DNA from: Terriglobia bacterium
GTDB taxonomy: Bacteria; Acidobacteriota; Terriglobia; Terriglobales; Acidobacteriaceae
Reading direction: 5' to 3'
DNA: 64,000 nucleotides
NCBI GenBank assembly: GCA_020073385.1
Contig: JAIQFH010000006.1
Span: 62,001-126,000, forward strand
The position numbers were made by a program, and so were the translations under genes. The notes under the pieces were generated by a model. It did not search any database and was not told the DNA's origin. It saw only the letters and a program-made list of their open reading frames with translations. Positions 8,991 to 17,701 of the stretch are shown here, piece after piece (positions within the stretch are counted from its first letter, which is position 1; every line of letters begins with the position of its first letter).

Positions 8991-9371
8991 TTAGCGAAGC
9001 GGTTTAGTGTGCTGCCGCATCCAGTCCACGATTTTGGGGAAGCGAAATTCGTGGCGATCGAGTGAGCCGTGGATGAATTCATACCCATCGACCGGATCGA
9101 CTTCCAACAGGAATCCGTTAATCTCCAGGAAGGTTGCCGCCGCCGCGAATGCGATCCGCTTGTTGCCGTCGACGAAACCGTGGTTGTTCGCGAGCGACTC
9201 CATGAGTGCAGCCGCTTCTTCCTCGATGGAATTGTAGTAGCCGGTTTGGGGACGAAAAACGGCGGCCTCCACCGCATTCTGATCGCGAACACCGTGAAGG
9301 CCGCCGAAACTATCGATGAGAAAATGCTGCATCTGGTAGATTTCCGCGACCGTCAGATAAATGTCTGCCAT
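8991..9371 (-). CDS. doc: Doc-type Fic-fold toxin
   Basis: A 126-residue death-on-curing family protein. The catalytic Fic motif appears as NHGFVDGNKRIA, with the essential His at residue 64 and the GNKR anion-binding loop; the usual HPF or HAF is HGF here. Doc toxins inactivate elongation factor Tu by phosphorylation. The ATG directly abuts the stop codon of the preceding antitoxin gene, giving strict translational coupling typical of toxin-antitoxin modules. Length and motif indicate an intact toxin. The cognate partner is the RHH protein at 9372-9608. Confidence 0.9.
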   Translation of the reverse strand: MADIYLTVAEIYQMQHFLIDSFGGLHGVRDQNAVEAAVFRPQTGYYNSIEEEAAALMESLANNHGFVDGNKRIAFAAAATFLEINGFLLEVDPVDGYEFIHGSLDRHEFRFPKIVDWMRQHTKPLR

Positions 9372-9608
9372 CTACTTGGCTAGACGATCGAGCAGATCGC
9401 GGTTCCGGTCCACGACCCGCCCAAATGCTGCCATTACGTCGGGGCGGACCAGATGTTGGGAGGGGACCACGTTGCGCAGATAATGCGTCAGTGCCTGCTC
9501 GAGGACGTACCGCTGCGACTGGCCGTTCTGTTTCGCGACGGCAACAAACTCATCCCACAGTTCAGCATCGATTTCAGGAGCAATCTTCTTTGTCATTTTG
9601 GCTGGCAT
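9372..9608 (-). CDS. Ribbon-helix-helix antitoxin of the Doc module
   Basis: About 78 residues. The core KIAPEIDAELWDEFVAVAKQ followed by SQRYVLEQALTHYL has the strand-helix-helix pattern of RHH/Arc repressors, followed by a charged tail (VVDRNRDLLDRLAK) likely to wrap the toxin. I choose the ATG at 9608 because AGGGA lies about eight bases upstream; 9629 and 9596 are alternatives. This gene precedes and touches the toxin gene. It should repress its own promoter, and a perfect palindrome lies about 55 bases upstream. Confidence 0.82.
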   Translation of the reverse strand: MPAKMTKKIAPEIDAELWDEFVAVAKQNGQSQRYVLEQALTHYLRNVVPSQHLVRPDVMAAFGRVVDRNRDLLDRLAK

Positions 9609-9663
9609 GCCACGTTCCCTATCTGCCACCTAGTTTAGAACTATCTCTCGCCAAATCAAGTAA

Positions 9664-9673
9664 TATCTAGATA
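9664..9673. promoter_or_regulatory. Candidate RHH operator
   Basis: Perfect 10-base palindrome TATCTAGATA in an unusually AT-rich spacer upstream of the antitoxin-toxin operon. The size and position fit an RHH autoregulatory operator. The assignment rests on context only. Confidence 0.4.
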
Positions 9674-9713
9674 AGTCTAGAAAAACCGATTCCAGCGTGT
9701 AAGCTATTCATTT

Positions 9714-9775
9714 TCAATATTTTGCCAGCGCTGCGTACATCCGCTGTGAGTAACTGTCGATAAATCAATATTTTG
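9714..9775. repeat. 11-base direct repeat TCAATATTTTG, 51 bases apart
   Basis: TCAATATTTTG occurs at 9714-9724 and again at 9765-9775 in the AT-rich spacer between the toxin-antitoxin operon and the receiver-TonB gene. It could be a pair of protein-binding sites or a trace of insertion or excision. Nothing recognisable lies between the copies. Confidence 0.4.
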
Positions 9776-9819
9776 GCGGGATTGATCCGAAAATTGAGAA
9801 AGGTCGAGAGGACCGGCCC

Positions 9820-9831
9820 CCAAACGTTTGG
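9820..9831. promoter_or_regulatory. Palindrome CCAAACGTTTGG
   Basis: A perfect 12-base palindrome about 60 bases beyond the stop of the receiver-TonB gene. Its AAACGTTT core resembles LacI-family operators. No start codon lies close by, so an operator role is doubtful. Confidence 0.25.
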
Positions 9832-9889
9832 ACGCAAACAAAAACCGGGTACGCTGGAGATCGCATGCCCGGCCAGGTCTCCCGAAAAC

Positions 9890-11725
9890 TTACCGAGGTA
9901 GCTTGAAGTTGACTGTGACTTGCGTCTGAATCTCTACCGGTTCGCCGTTTAACAGATACGGCTTGTACTTCCACTGCTTGACCGCATCACTGGCGGCTCT
10001 GGCGAGTTGCGCGTCCCCGCTCAGTACCTTGATATGCGAAATATTTCCTTCTTTAGAGATCGTGGCCTGCAGTTCCACCGCACCTTCGATGTGCATGCGA
10101 AGCGCACTCTGCGGATAGGAAGGTGCGACCTTCTTGTAGAGGAGACCTTGCGACACGCCCTGGGAAACGCTAAGGGTCTGGAGCATTGGTCTGAGCCCGG
10201 TGTCCGTCGTACCCAGGTTTGGAAGCGGAGCGGCAGTGGGTGTGCCCATTCCAATCACGCTCGGCGCCGGCGCGTCTGGCGTGGCAGCCGACTTCGATTC
10301 AACCGCTGGAACTTTGCCGCCCTTAACGACGAGCGCCGGAGCCTCGGGCTTTTCTTCAACAACGGCCTTGGCGGGTGCAGAAGAAGTACTCGCGGGTTTA
10401 GTGGAGGCTCGCGAGTTGCTGCTTGCGGTGCTGGATTCGTTCTCGTCCTCAGAAGGACTCGGCGATGAGCCCGGAGTCATGTCGGGCTGCGAAACGGGAG
10501 CGGGTGTTGTGACAGCTGCGGTTGCCGGAGCCGGCTGAGCCGCTGTCGGCTTCGGTGCTGTCGGAGTCGGGATCGGCGCGGACACAGGCGCCGAGGAGAC
10601 AACGGGCTGTGGGGTCGAACTGCTCGTCCCTTTGAAATGGGACCATCCGAAATAGCCGCCGGCTACGATGAGCAATGCCGCGGCGATTCCGATCACAGCT
10701 TTCTTGCTGCCACCGCTGGACTCAGCCTCGGTCGTCGAGCCGCCAAAGGTGAACGATGGGGCAGATCCGACGTACGCAGCAGGCTCGCTGGCCGCCGGTG
10801 CCGCTGGCTTCTCGAACAGATCCTCAGCGGCGGACGCCGGCTTTTGCGTCGGCAGCGCCGGTTCACGAGCCGGAGCAGGTGCGCTTGCCGCGCCGCTCAG
10901 GGGCGCGATCGAGACGGGTGGTTGAAATTCGATCGTCGGCGGGGGTGGAGGAGCCACTCTTGGCGCCGCCGGGCTCGCCACAGCAGCGCTATACAACGCT
11001 GGAGGAGCAACCGGAGCGGGCGCAACCGGCTTCTCGGCTGCGGGAGCCGCGGGAATATCGTTCGCCGCTGCTGGAGCTGGCTTCGCTGCAGCCACGGCAG
11101 CCGCTGCGGGCCATGCAGGCGGCGCGGCTGGCTTCGAAACTGAAGGCTGGGGCTTGGGTGTGAGCGTTGCGGCCGGTGCAACCGGTTTTGGTGCAACTGG
11201 CACCGCGGGTTTCGCCCCGAGAGGCGGCCTCGGTACAGCAGTCTTAGCAGCTGCGGGAGTCGGCGTAGTCGAAGGCGCCGGTGTCGGCGCGGCCGGAGGC
11301 GGTGTTGGCACTGCGAAACTCCCGGTCGCCGTTGCTGATCCTGGCTTGGTCGGGTCGCTTTTGCGCAAAAGTCCGCGCGCCACGCGCAGCGTTCCTTTTG
11401 CCTGTTCGATGTTAATGGGTTTGGTCAGGACAAGGTTTGCGCCAATGCGAAACGCCTTGGCGACCCCTGCCTGACCCTCCACGACGGCTACCGCAAGTGA
11501 GGTCTGGTTCGACGTCGAATTGCGTGCGCTCTTGAACAACAGGGTGGCATTCTGCTCGTTATCGCAGTCCACCACGACCGCGTCGAAGTGTTGGCCCATC
11601 AGCTTCTTAACTGCAGCGAAAGGCTCGATGCAGGCCTCGACATTGAACTCCAGCTCGCTGAGAACCTGCGTCACCGTGCGAGCCGTCTTGTCATCGGGAC
11701 AGAAGAGAAGAGCTTGGTAACCCAT
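9890..11725 (-). CDS. Receiver domain fused to a TonB C-terminal domain
   Basis: A 611-residue fusion. Residues 1-120 form a CheY-like receiver with the phospho-acceptor Asp at 53 (VVVDCD) and the conserved Lys at 102 (LTKPIN). A 200-residue Pro/Ala-rich linker follows, then one membrane helix near 343-362 (VIGIAAALLIVAGGYFGW), a Ser/Pro-rich periplasmic linker and a TonB C-terminal domain at about 525-611 (YPQSALRMHIEGAVELQ, WKYKPYLLNGEP). The topology is cytoplasmic receiver, inner membrane, periplasmic TonB domain. No exbB/exbD and no histidine kinase lie nearby. Phosphorylation-gated coupling to an outer-membrane partner is an inference. Confidence 0.88.
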   Translation of the reverse strand: MGYQALLFCPDDKTARTVTQVLSELEFNVEACIEPFAAVKKLMGQHFDAVVVDCDNEQNATLLFKSARNSTSNQTSLAVAVVEGQAGVAKAFRIGANLVLTKPINIEQAKGTLRVARGLLRKSDPTKPGSATATGSFAVPTPPPAAPTPAPSTTPTPAAAKTAVPRPPLGAKPAVPVAPKPVAPAATLTPKPQPSVSKPAAPPAWPAAAAVAAAKPAPAAANDIPAAPAAEKPVAPAPVAPPALYSAAVASPAAPRVAPPPPPTIEFQPPVSIAPLSGAASAPAPAREPALPTQKPASAAEDLFEKPAAPAASEPAAYVGSAPSFTFGGSTTEAESSGGSKKAVIGIAAALLIVAGGYFGWSHFKGTSSSTPQPVVSSAPVSAPIPTPTAPKPTAAQPAPATAAVTTPAPVSQPDMTPGSSPSPSEDENESSTASSNSRASTKPASTSSAPAKAVVEEKPEAPALVVKGGKVPAVESKSAATPDAPAPSVIGMGTPTAAPLPNLGTTDTGLRPMLQTLSVSQGVSQGLLYKKVAPSYPQSALRMHIEGAVELQATISKEGNISHIKVLSGDAQLARAASDAVKQWKYKPYLLNGEPVEIQTQVTVNFKLPR

Positions 11726-11783
11726 GGAATAATCGTAGGTACAGCCGTAAGCGCCATCAAGTTACGCTGGTAATTCGCATAAA

Positions 11784-12437
11784 ATGGCGACCATGCGATT
11801 GGCGCTTTGGCTCAAGATCGGCTGGACACTCTGGCTGATCGTCTGGATCCCCGCTTATTGGCGGCAGTATGGCGCGCAGAATTTTCTCTTCTTCTGCGAC
11901 ATCGGAAATGTCCTGATCGGAATCGGCCTCTGGATGGAGAGTCCGCTGATCTTTTCCTGGGCTGCGTGCGGATTGTTATTGCTTCAGTCGCTTTACACGA
12001 TCGATCTTGCAGGCGCGCTGCTGACTGGACACCATCTGATCGGCGGCACCGAGTACATGTTTGATCCGCACTTATCTCTTTTTGTACGCCTGCTCAGCCT
12101 GTTCCACGCTGTAACTCCACCGCTGCTGTTATGGGCGATCTGGAAGCTGGGATACGACAGTCGCGGATGGAAGGTACAGACGCTGACCGCGTGGATTGTC
12201 GTGCCAGTCAACTACTTCTGGCGTCCCGAGCAAGATGTGAACTGGGCGCGAGGACCATTCTTCCACGAGCAACACGCAATGCCGGGATGGGCGTACCTGC
12301 TCGGATACTTAGTCGTTGTGCCGCTATGCATCTATCTGCCGACGCACCTGTTTCTTAGCTGGCTCAGTGCTCGTTGGAAATCGGGTAGCGCCGGCATCCC
12401 GCCGGCTGTGACGAGCGCGTCTCGAGCTCGCAGCTGA
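11784..12437 (+). CDS. Polytopic membrane protein of unknown function
   Basis: About 217 residues (or 214 from the second ATG at 11793) with roughly five to six hydrophobic segments (LWLIVWIPAYW, FSWAACGLLLLQSLY, LLWAIWKLGY, LLGYLVVVPLCIYLPTHLF). Aromatic and charged loops such as NYFWRPEQDVNW and FHEQHAMPGW suggest a conserved inner-membrane family rather than chance. No enzymatic motif is recognised. It is divergent from the receiver-TonB gene by 58 bases and ends four bases from the convergent mscS-type gene. Confidence 0.75.
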   Translation: MATMRLALWLKIGWTLWLIVWIPAYWRQYGAQNFLFFCDIGNVLIGIGLWMESPLIFSWAACGLLLLQSLYTIDLAGALLTGHHLIGGTEYMFDPHLSLFVRLLSLFHAVTPPLLLWAIWKLGYDSRGWKVQTLTAWIVVPVNYFWRPEQDVNWARGPFFHEQHAMPGWAYLLGYLVVVPLCIYLPTHLFLSWLSARWKSGSAGIPPAVTSASRARS

Positions 12438-12440
12438 AGG

Positions 12441-14213
12441 CTAGCGAGTCTTGCCTGACCCATCCTCACTCTTCCGCAGCGTCGATTCTCTCGGAGGATA
12501 GTCGATCGATCCCTTAAACGACGAGATCTCTTCCTTGTGAAAATCAGGGAAGGGTAACTTCTTGTCATCACGCAGTTCTGCGATCTTCTGCACCGCGCTA
12601 TCAGCTTTGTCTTTCGCCAGCCCCGAGTCGCGCCCGAGATAGAGAGTCTGCGCGGGAAGGGCGAGGCCGCTGCCGGAGCTGTCAACAATATCCATGATGC
12701 GCAGCAGGACATCTTCGCGAACCGCAGCGAACTCGTTGAAGTCCTGCGTGAGGACGTAGGCCACAATCTCAACGGTCGGCGCGGCGCCAGCAACATCGGT
12801 GAGGCGCACGCGAACCGTGGTGCTCTCGACCTTCGGATGGCTGTATAGCAGGCGCCGCACTTCGGAGAGGATGAAGCGCAAGTGATCGGCCTTCGTCTCC
12901 GAGCGCAGGTTAAGAGTGGTCTTGAACAGAATCTTGTCGCGTCGACTCAGGTTCTCCAAATTGATGGTCGCCACCGTGCCGTTGGGAATTGCGACCAGCG
13001 TGCGCTCGTCGGTACGGATGCGGGTTGAACGCAGGCCAATATCCTCCACGACGCCGGTGCGATCGCCAAACCGGCAGACATCACCGACGCGGAAGACTTC
13101 GTCGGCCAGCACGGATACGCCACCAAAGAGATTTTCGATCGTCTTCTGCGCCCCGAAGCCGATGGCCAGGCCGCCGATACCCAACCCGGCAAGCGCTGTG
13201 CTCATGTTGAAGCCCAGATTGCCAAGCACAGCCAGAATGCCGAGCACGAAGATCACAGCTTTCAGAATTCGTTCGCCCAGAAGCATGAGCGATCCCGTCC
13301 CGGCGTGTCCACGGGCCAAGGCGCGAATGCGAACGCGGTACAGCGACCAACGCACCACTCGCCAGACGATCCAGACGGCGCTCAGAATCAGCGCGGTAGA
13401 TGTGATCTGGAAGTAGTAATGCCGGAGCAACAGCGGCATGCGCAGATAGACCACGAATACCTGATGAATGAGTGTGCCCGCCAGCAGCCATGCCGGTCCG
13501 GAGACCGATCGCCAACTGGCAACGTCCATCCGTCCGCGGCGCCGAGCCCACCAGCGCAAGGGAATTTCCATCACGAAAAGAATGAGCCAGCCCAGACCCG
13601 CTGCGAATGGCGTCGCCACCAACAGAGCCAGCCATTGCCAGAGAGGCATCCCGCCAAGCTGATGCCTGACTAGCACAGCGGGGAGTTTGCCTTCTACCTG
13701 TCGCGCTTTTACTTGGTCATATAATTCCGGCAGTTTGGCGAGCGTGTCGGTCGAGATCAGCCAGATCTTACCGGCGCTGGGATCGGATACACGAACGAGG
13801 TCGAGATCCGTTTCCACGTCACCCGCCGTCATGGTCCCGAGCTTCTGGTGGCCGAGCGCGACTCCTTCCTGCGGAGTTCCCTCGGGCTGGTTGAACCGGC
13901 TGTAGTTGCCGACAAAAGCGTTGTCCAATACGAATTTAAGCTTGGTCGCGGTCTGCTCGCCTTCAGACTGGCGTCGCGCCGCGCTCATCTGCAGATACTG
14001 GGCAGCGATGTTGTAGTCTCCAGCCGTGGCTGCCTTCAAGAATCCCAGTACCGAGTTGGAAGGGGTGTTGCGTCCCAGTGGATCGGTGGGCGCATTCGTC
14101 CCGCTGGCCGGCGCAGGTTGCAAGACCTGAGTCAACGTCGACTGTGCCACTGAAACGACGCAAGCGGCAATGCACAGGATGCATACGAATAAAACTTTGC
14201 GGAAAGAAAGCAT
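12441..14213 (-). CDS. MscS-family mechanosensitive channel with periplasmic N-domain
   Basis: A 590-residue protein. A signal peptide (MLSFRKVLFVCILCIAACVV) and an extracytoplasmic domain of about 180 residues precede at least four membrane helices. The MscS pore helix and beta domain are clear: GLGIGGLAIGFGAQKTIENL, EVFRVGDVCRFGDRTGVVE, and IPNGTVATINLENLSR. The channel releases solutes on hypo-osmotic shock or has a related signalling role. I start at 14213, preceded by GGGAGAG; the frame is open to 14273. It is tail-to-tail with the upstream membrane protein, and lpdA lies behind its start on the same strand. Confidence 0.9.
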   Translation of the reverse strand: MLSFRKVLFVCILCIAACVVSVAQSTLTQVLQPAPASGTNAPTDPLGRNTPSNSVLGFLKAATAGDYNIAAQYLQMSAARRQSEGEQTATKLKFVLDNAFVGNYSRFNQPEGTPQEGVALGHQKLGTMTAGDVETDLDLVRVSDPSAGKIWLISTDTLAKLPELYDQVKARQVEGKLPAVLVRHQLGGMPLWQWLALLVATPFAAGLGWLILFVMEIPLRWWARRRGRMDVASWRSVSGPAWLLAGTLIHQVFVVYLRMPLLLRHYYFQITSTALILSAVWIVWRVVRWSLYRVRIRALARGHAGTGSLMLLGERILKAVIFVLGILAVLGNLGFNMSTALAGLGIGGLAIGFGAQKTIENLFGGVSVLADEVFRVGDVCRFGDRTGVVEDIGLRSTRIRTDERTLVAIPNGTVATINLENLSRRDKILFKTTLNLRSETKADHLRFILSEVRRLLYSHPKVESTTVRVRLTDVAGAAPTVEIVAYVLTQDFNEFAAVREDVLLRIMDIVDSSGSGLALPAQTLYLGRDSGLAKDKADSAVQKIAELRDDKKLPFPDFHKEEISSFKGSIDYPPRESTLRKSEDGSGKTR

Positions 14214-14313
14214 GGTCCTCTCCCGCCAATCTCTTTGCGGGTCACCCAACGCATGAACGCGGCAGGCACTCATTGTATCGAAGTGGAGCGGCGAAACAGT
14301 CGAGCGGCGGAGT

Positions 14314-15738
14314 TCATCCCCGCTTCGGGCGATAGATATGCGTGCTGGTGCCGTAGAAAACCTCGGCAGACTCCATCACCGTTTCCGATAGAGTCGGATG
14401 GGGATGGATGCTCAGCGCGACATCACTGGCCAGAGCAGCCATCTCGATGGCGAGCACACCCTCGGCGATCATTTCACCGGCGCCAACACCCACGATTCCA
14501 ACTCCGAGAACTCGCTCCGTCTGCGGATCAATGAGTAGCTTGGTCATGCCCTCCGGACGATCCAGGGTGATGGCGCGACCGGATGCGGCCCAGGGGAACT
14601 TCGCGACCTTTACTTCGCGATTTTCCTTTTGCGCCTGCGTCTCGGTGAGCCCGCACCAGGCAACTTCCGGATCAGTGAATACGACCGCCGGGATTGCGTT
14701 TGGCTCGAACGCGACTTTATGTCCCGCGATTGCTTCGACCGCGACGCGGCCTTCATGCGAGGCCTTGTGCGCGAGCATCGGCTCGCCGACTACGTCGCCG
14801 ATCGCGTAAATCGAGGGATCATCGGTCTGGAGTTGCTTGTTGACCTGAATGAACCCGCGCTGCCCGACTTGGACGCGCGTCTTGTCGAGGCCAGGAATCT
14901 CGGAGTTCGGCTTGCGTCCTACTGATACCAGCACGCGATCGAATACTTTTTCCTGAGAGTTGCCGTCTTGTGCCTTCAGGGTGGCACGAATGCCGTTGCC
15001 CTCATCTTTTACGGAAGCGACAGTTGTGTTCAGAAGAATCGCTTCGAACATCTTTTCCAGTCGCTTGTGCAGCGGCAGCACCAGGTCCCGATCCGCGCCG
15101 GGCAAGAGGCCCGGAAGCATTTCAACGACAGTCACGCGCGTGCCCAGAGCGGCATAGACAGAGCCAAGTTCCAGGCCGATGTAACCGCCGCCGACGACCA
15201 GCAAGGTTCCAGGAACGTCTTCGAGATTGAGCGCGCCGGTAGAATCCATCATTCGCGGCGTGTCGAGCTTCAACGTGGAAACGACAGCCGGGCGTGAGCC
15301 TGTGGCGATGATGATGCGATCAAAAGTCAGAGATTCCTGCGCGCCATCGGTCTTAGTGACGCTCAGGGTGTTTGAGTTCTCAAACGCAGCGCGGCCCTGC
15401 ACGTAGCGCACTTTGCGCTGCTTCGAGAGCACGCCCAGGCCGCCGGTCAGTTTCTTGACGACATTCTCTTTGAAGGAGCGAAGACGCTTCAGATCGATTT
15501 TCGGCGCACTGAACTCAATTCCCCAGTCTTTGGCCTGATGCGCCTCCTCCAGCAGCTTAGCCACGTGCAGCAGCGCCTTCGAGGGAATGCATCCGCGGTA
15601 AAGGCACACTCCGCCGGGATTCAGTTCGGGGTCGATGAGTGTGACGCTCATGCCAAGATCGGCGGCGAGGAAGGCGGCGGCATATCCGCCGGGACCGCCG
15701 CCGACCACTGCAAGATTCAGGTTCGATGTTTCGGACAT
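14314..15738 (-). CDS. lpdA: Dihydrolipoyl dehydrogenase (E3)
   Basis: A 474-residue FAD-dependent pyridine nucleotide-disulfide oxidoreductase that reoxidises dihydrolipoyl groups of the pyruvate and 2-oxoglutarate dehydrogenase complexes. It has the N-terminal FAD loop [12 protein letters not shown], the redox disulfide motif [13 protein letters not shown], the NAD-binding [12 protein letters not shown], the FAD motif [16 protein letters not shown], and the C-terminal dimer signature [16 protein letters not shown] start at MSETSN (15738) rather than 15765. It is the last gene of the operon aceE-aceF-lpdA. A strong hairpin repeat separates it from aceF and may tune its expression. Confidence 0.96.
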   Translation of the reverse strand: MSETSNLNLAVVGGGPGGYAAAFLAADLGMSVTLIDPELNPGGVCLYRGCIPSKALLHVAKLLEEAHQAKDWGIEFSAPKIDLKRLRSFKENVVKKLTGGLGVLSKQRKVRYVQGRAAFENSNTLSVTKTDGAQESLTFDRIIIATGSRPAVVSTLKLDTPRMMDSTGALNLEDVPGTLLVVGGGYIGLELGSVYAALGTRVTVVEMLPGLLPGADRDLVLPLHKRLEKMFEAILLNTTVASVKDEGNGIRATLKAQDGNSQEKVFDRVLVSVGRKPNSEIPGLDKTRVQVGQRGFIQVNKQLQTDDPSIYAIGDVVGEPMLAHKASHEGRVAVEAIAGHKVAFEPNAIPAVVFTDPEVAWCGLTETQAQKENREVKVAKFPWAASGRAITLDRPEGMTKLLIDPQTERVLGVGIVGVGAGEMIAEGVLAIEMAALASDVALSIHPHPTLSETVMESAEVFYGTSTHIYRPKRG

Positions 15739-15750
15739 GAAAGGGCTTTC

Positions 15751-15832
15751 AACCACGAAGGACACGAAGGTACACGAAGGAAAATCTCATGGCTATGGGC
15801 TTCCTTCGTGTTCCTTCGTGTCCTTCGTGGTT
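15751..15832. repeat. Long near-perfect hairpin repeat inside the PDH operon
   Basis: Left arm 15751-15782 and right arm 15801-15832 are inverted copies of 32 bases with a single mismatch and an 18-base loop. Each arm is built of repeated CCACGAAGG / ACACGAAGG units. It lies between the aceF stop and the lpdA start, so it is transcribed in the operon mRNA. Relatives are at 309-340 and 20459-20535. Confidence 0.88.
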
Positions 15833-15846
15833 CAAGATTTTGGATT

Positions 15847-17586
15847 TTACCCCTGGACCGACAGCAGGAAAGGCTGTTCAAACGCTTCGGAGATCCAGCG
15901 CAGGAATCGCGCAGCATCCGCGCCATCGATCAGACGGTGATCGTAGGAAAGCGACAGCGGCAAAATCAACCGTGGCTCAAATTTCCCGTTGAGCCACTCG
16001 GGTTCCATACGCGAACGGGAAAGACCGAGGATCGCCACCTCCGGAAAATTGACAATCGGCGTAAAGCCGACGCCGCCAATTCCGCCCAGATTGGTGATGG
16101 TGAACGTACCGCCTTCCATATCCGCGGGCGAGAGCTTCTTCTCGCGCGCCTTCTTCGATAACTGCGACAATTCGACTGCGAGTTCCACGATGTTCTTCTT
16201 CTCCACGTCGCGAATCACAGGTACCAGGAGCCCACGATCGGTGTCTGCCGCGACGCCGATATTGATGTACTGCTTGTAAACAATCTCTTCCTTTTCGATG
16301 TCGATGCTGGCGTTGAACTGCGGGAAGACTTTAAGAGCGGCCGCACAAACTTTGAGCGCGATCGCAGTCACGGTCATCTTGCCGCCAGCTTCCTCGGCCT
16401 TGGGAGCAAACCGCGCCCGCAACTGCTCGAGCTCCGTGATGTCGGCGCGATCGTGCTGGGTGACATGCGGAATAGTGTTCCACGCCTCTGCCAGATGCTC
16501 GGCAGTCTTTCGCCGAACGCCGCGCATGGAAACACGTTCAATCTTTCCCCACTTGGCGAAATCGGGAAGCTGCGGCTGGGCGAAGTGACCGGCACGCGGT
16601 GTCGCCGCCGCTGTCGCCGCAGCGGAGAGCAGCGCCTTGGCGTGAGCCTTAACGGCATCTTCACTGATGCGCCCACCCGGGCCAGTACCCTTTACGTCAT
16701 AGATGTCAACGCCGACCTCACGCGCGAGACGACGAACGTGCGGAGCTGCCGGAACGGGCTGCCGGTGTTCCGTTCCAGCGACTTTGCCGAGTTGCGCCGG
16801 CATGCTGAATGACGGGACAGTTTGCTGGGGCTGGTCCGGGGGCAGGGCTTGTTCTTCAGTCTTTCCCTCTGCGCGAATGGCTGCTTGAAATGCCAGACGC
16901 GCTCCGTGCTGTCCGGAAACGTGCTCGACCGGAGCACTCCGCGGCCGTGCCGGCTGAGCCGCTGCTGCGCCGCCTTCCAGCGTGAAGATCACCTGTCCAA
17001 CTTTGATCTTCTCGCCTTCCTTAACCTTGAGCTCTTTCACTACGCCGCTGACCGATGACGGAACTTCCACGACGGCTTTGTCCGTCTCCAATTCCATGAT
17101 CGGCTGACCTTCGGAAACCCTGGCGCCGGGAGCGATCATCAGGCGCACTAGATCCCCCTGGGAAATATTCTCTCCGAGTTCGGGCAGCTTGAATTCACTC
17201 GCCCCTGGAGTACTTGAAGGTGCGCTGGATGCGGCGGCTTGCGACGTTGCTGCGGCGACTTCTTTCGAGGCTGGGGCCGCTGGCTTTTCTCTTGGAGCAG
17301 GCGCGGGAGCGGGAGCGGCAGCCTGGGAAGGCACTCCGGAACCCTTGGCTTCCGCCCCGTCGACCGTGAAAATCACCTGGCCGACCTTAATCTTATCGCC
17401 TTCCTTGACGCAAATCTCTTGCACGGTTCCGCTGACGGACGAAGGCACTTCCACAACTGCCTTGTCGGTTTCGAGTTCCATGACCGACTGACCGGCGCTT
17501 ACCGCCGCACCCGGCTCGACCATGAGGCGCACCAAGTCGCCTTGCTCGATGTTTTCTCCCAACTCCGGAAGTTTGAATTCAATCAC
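15847..17586 (-). CDS. aceF: Pyruvate dehydrogenase E2, dihydrolipoyl acetyltransferase
   Basis: A 579-residue E2 with two N-terminal lipoyl domains (residues about 1-77 and 130-207), each with the lipoylated lysine in ELETDKAVVEVPS, joined by Ala/Pro linkers. A peripheral subunit-binding domain follows (PHVRRLAREVGVDIYDVKG), then a catalytic domain ending in the active-site motif DHRLIDG. It transfers acetyl groups from E1 to CoA and forms the complex core. It lies 115 bases downstream of aceE and 108 bases before the lpdA start. The two lipoyl domains are highly similar, suggesting a recent duplication or gene conversion. Confidence 0.95.
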   Translation of the reverse strand: MIEFKLPELGENIEQGDLVRLMVEPGAAVSAGQSVMELETDKAVVEVPSSVSGTVQEICVKEGDKIKVGQVIFTVDGAEAKGSGVPSQAAAPAPAPAPREKPAAPASKEVAAATSQAAASSAPSSTPGASEFKLPELGENISQGDLVRLMIAPGARVSEGQPIMELETDKAVVEVPSSVSGVVKELKVKEGEKIKVGQVIFTLEGGAAAAQPARPRSAPVEHVSGQHGARLAFQAAIRAEGKTEEQALPPDQPQQTVPSFSMPAQLGKVAGTEHRQPVPAAPHVRRLAREVGVDIYDVKGTGPGGRISEDAVKAHAKALLSAAATAAATPRAGHFAQPQLPDFAKWGKIERVSMRGVRRKTAEHLAEAWNTIPHVTQHDRADITELEQLRARFAPKAEEAGGKMTVTAIALKVCAAALKVFPQFNASIDIEKEEIVYKQYINIGVAADTDRGLLVPVIRDVEKKNIVELAVELSQLSKKAREKKLSPADMEGGTFTITNLGGIGGVGFTPIVNFPEVAILGLSRSRMEPEWLNGKFEPRLILPLSLSYDHRLIDGADAARFLRWISEAFEQPFLLSVQG

Positions 17587-17701
17587 CGCGTATGGTTCCT
17601 CTTATAAGAATCGTGTCACGGCGCCTCACGGCGCAATTGTTGATTACACTACTCATCGCATCGTAGAGACGTTGCGTGCAACGTCACTGCGGATGACCGG
17701 C

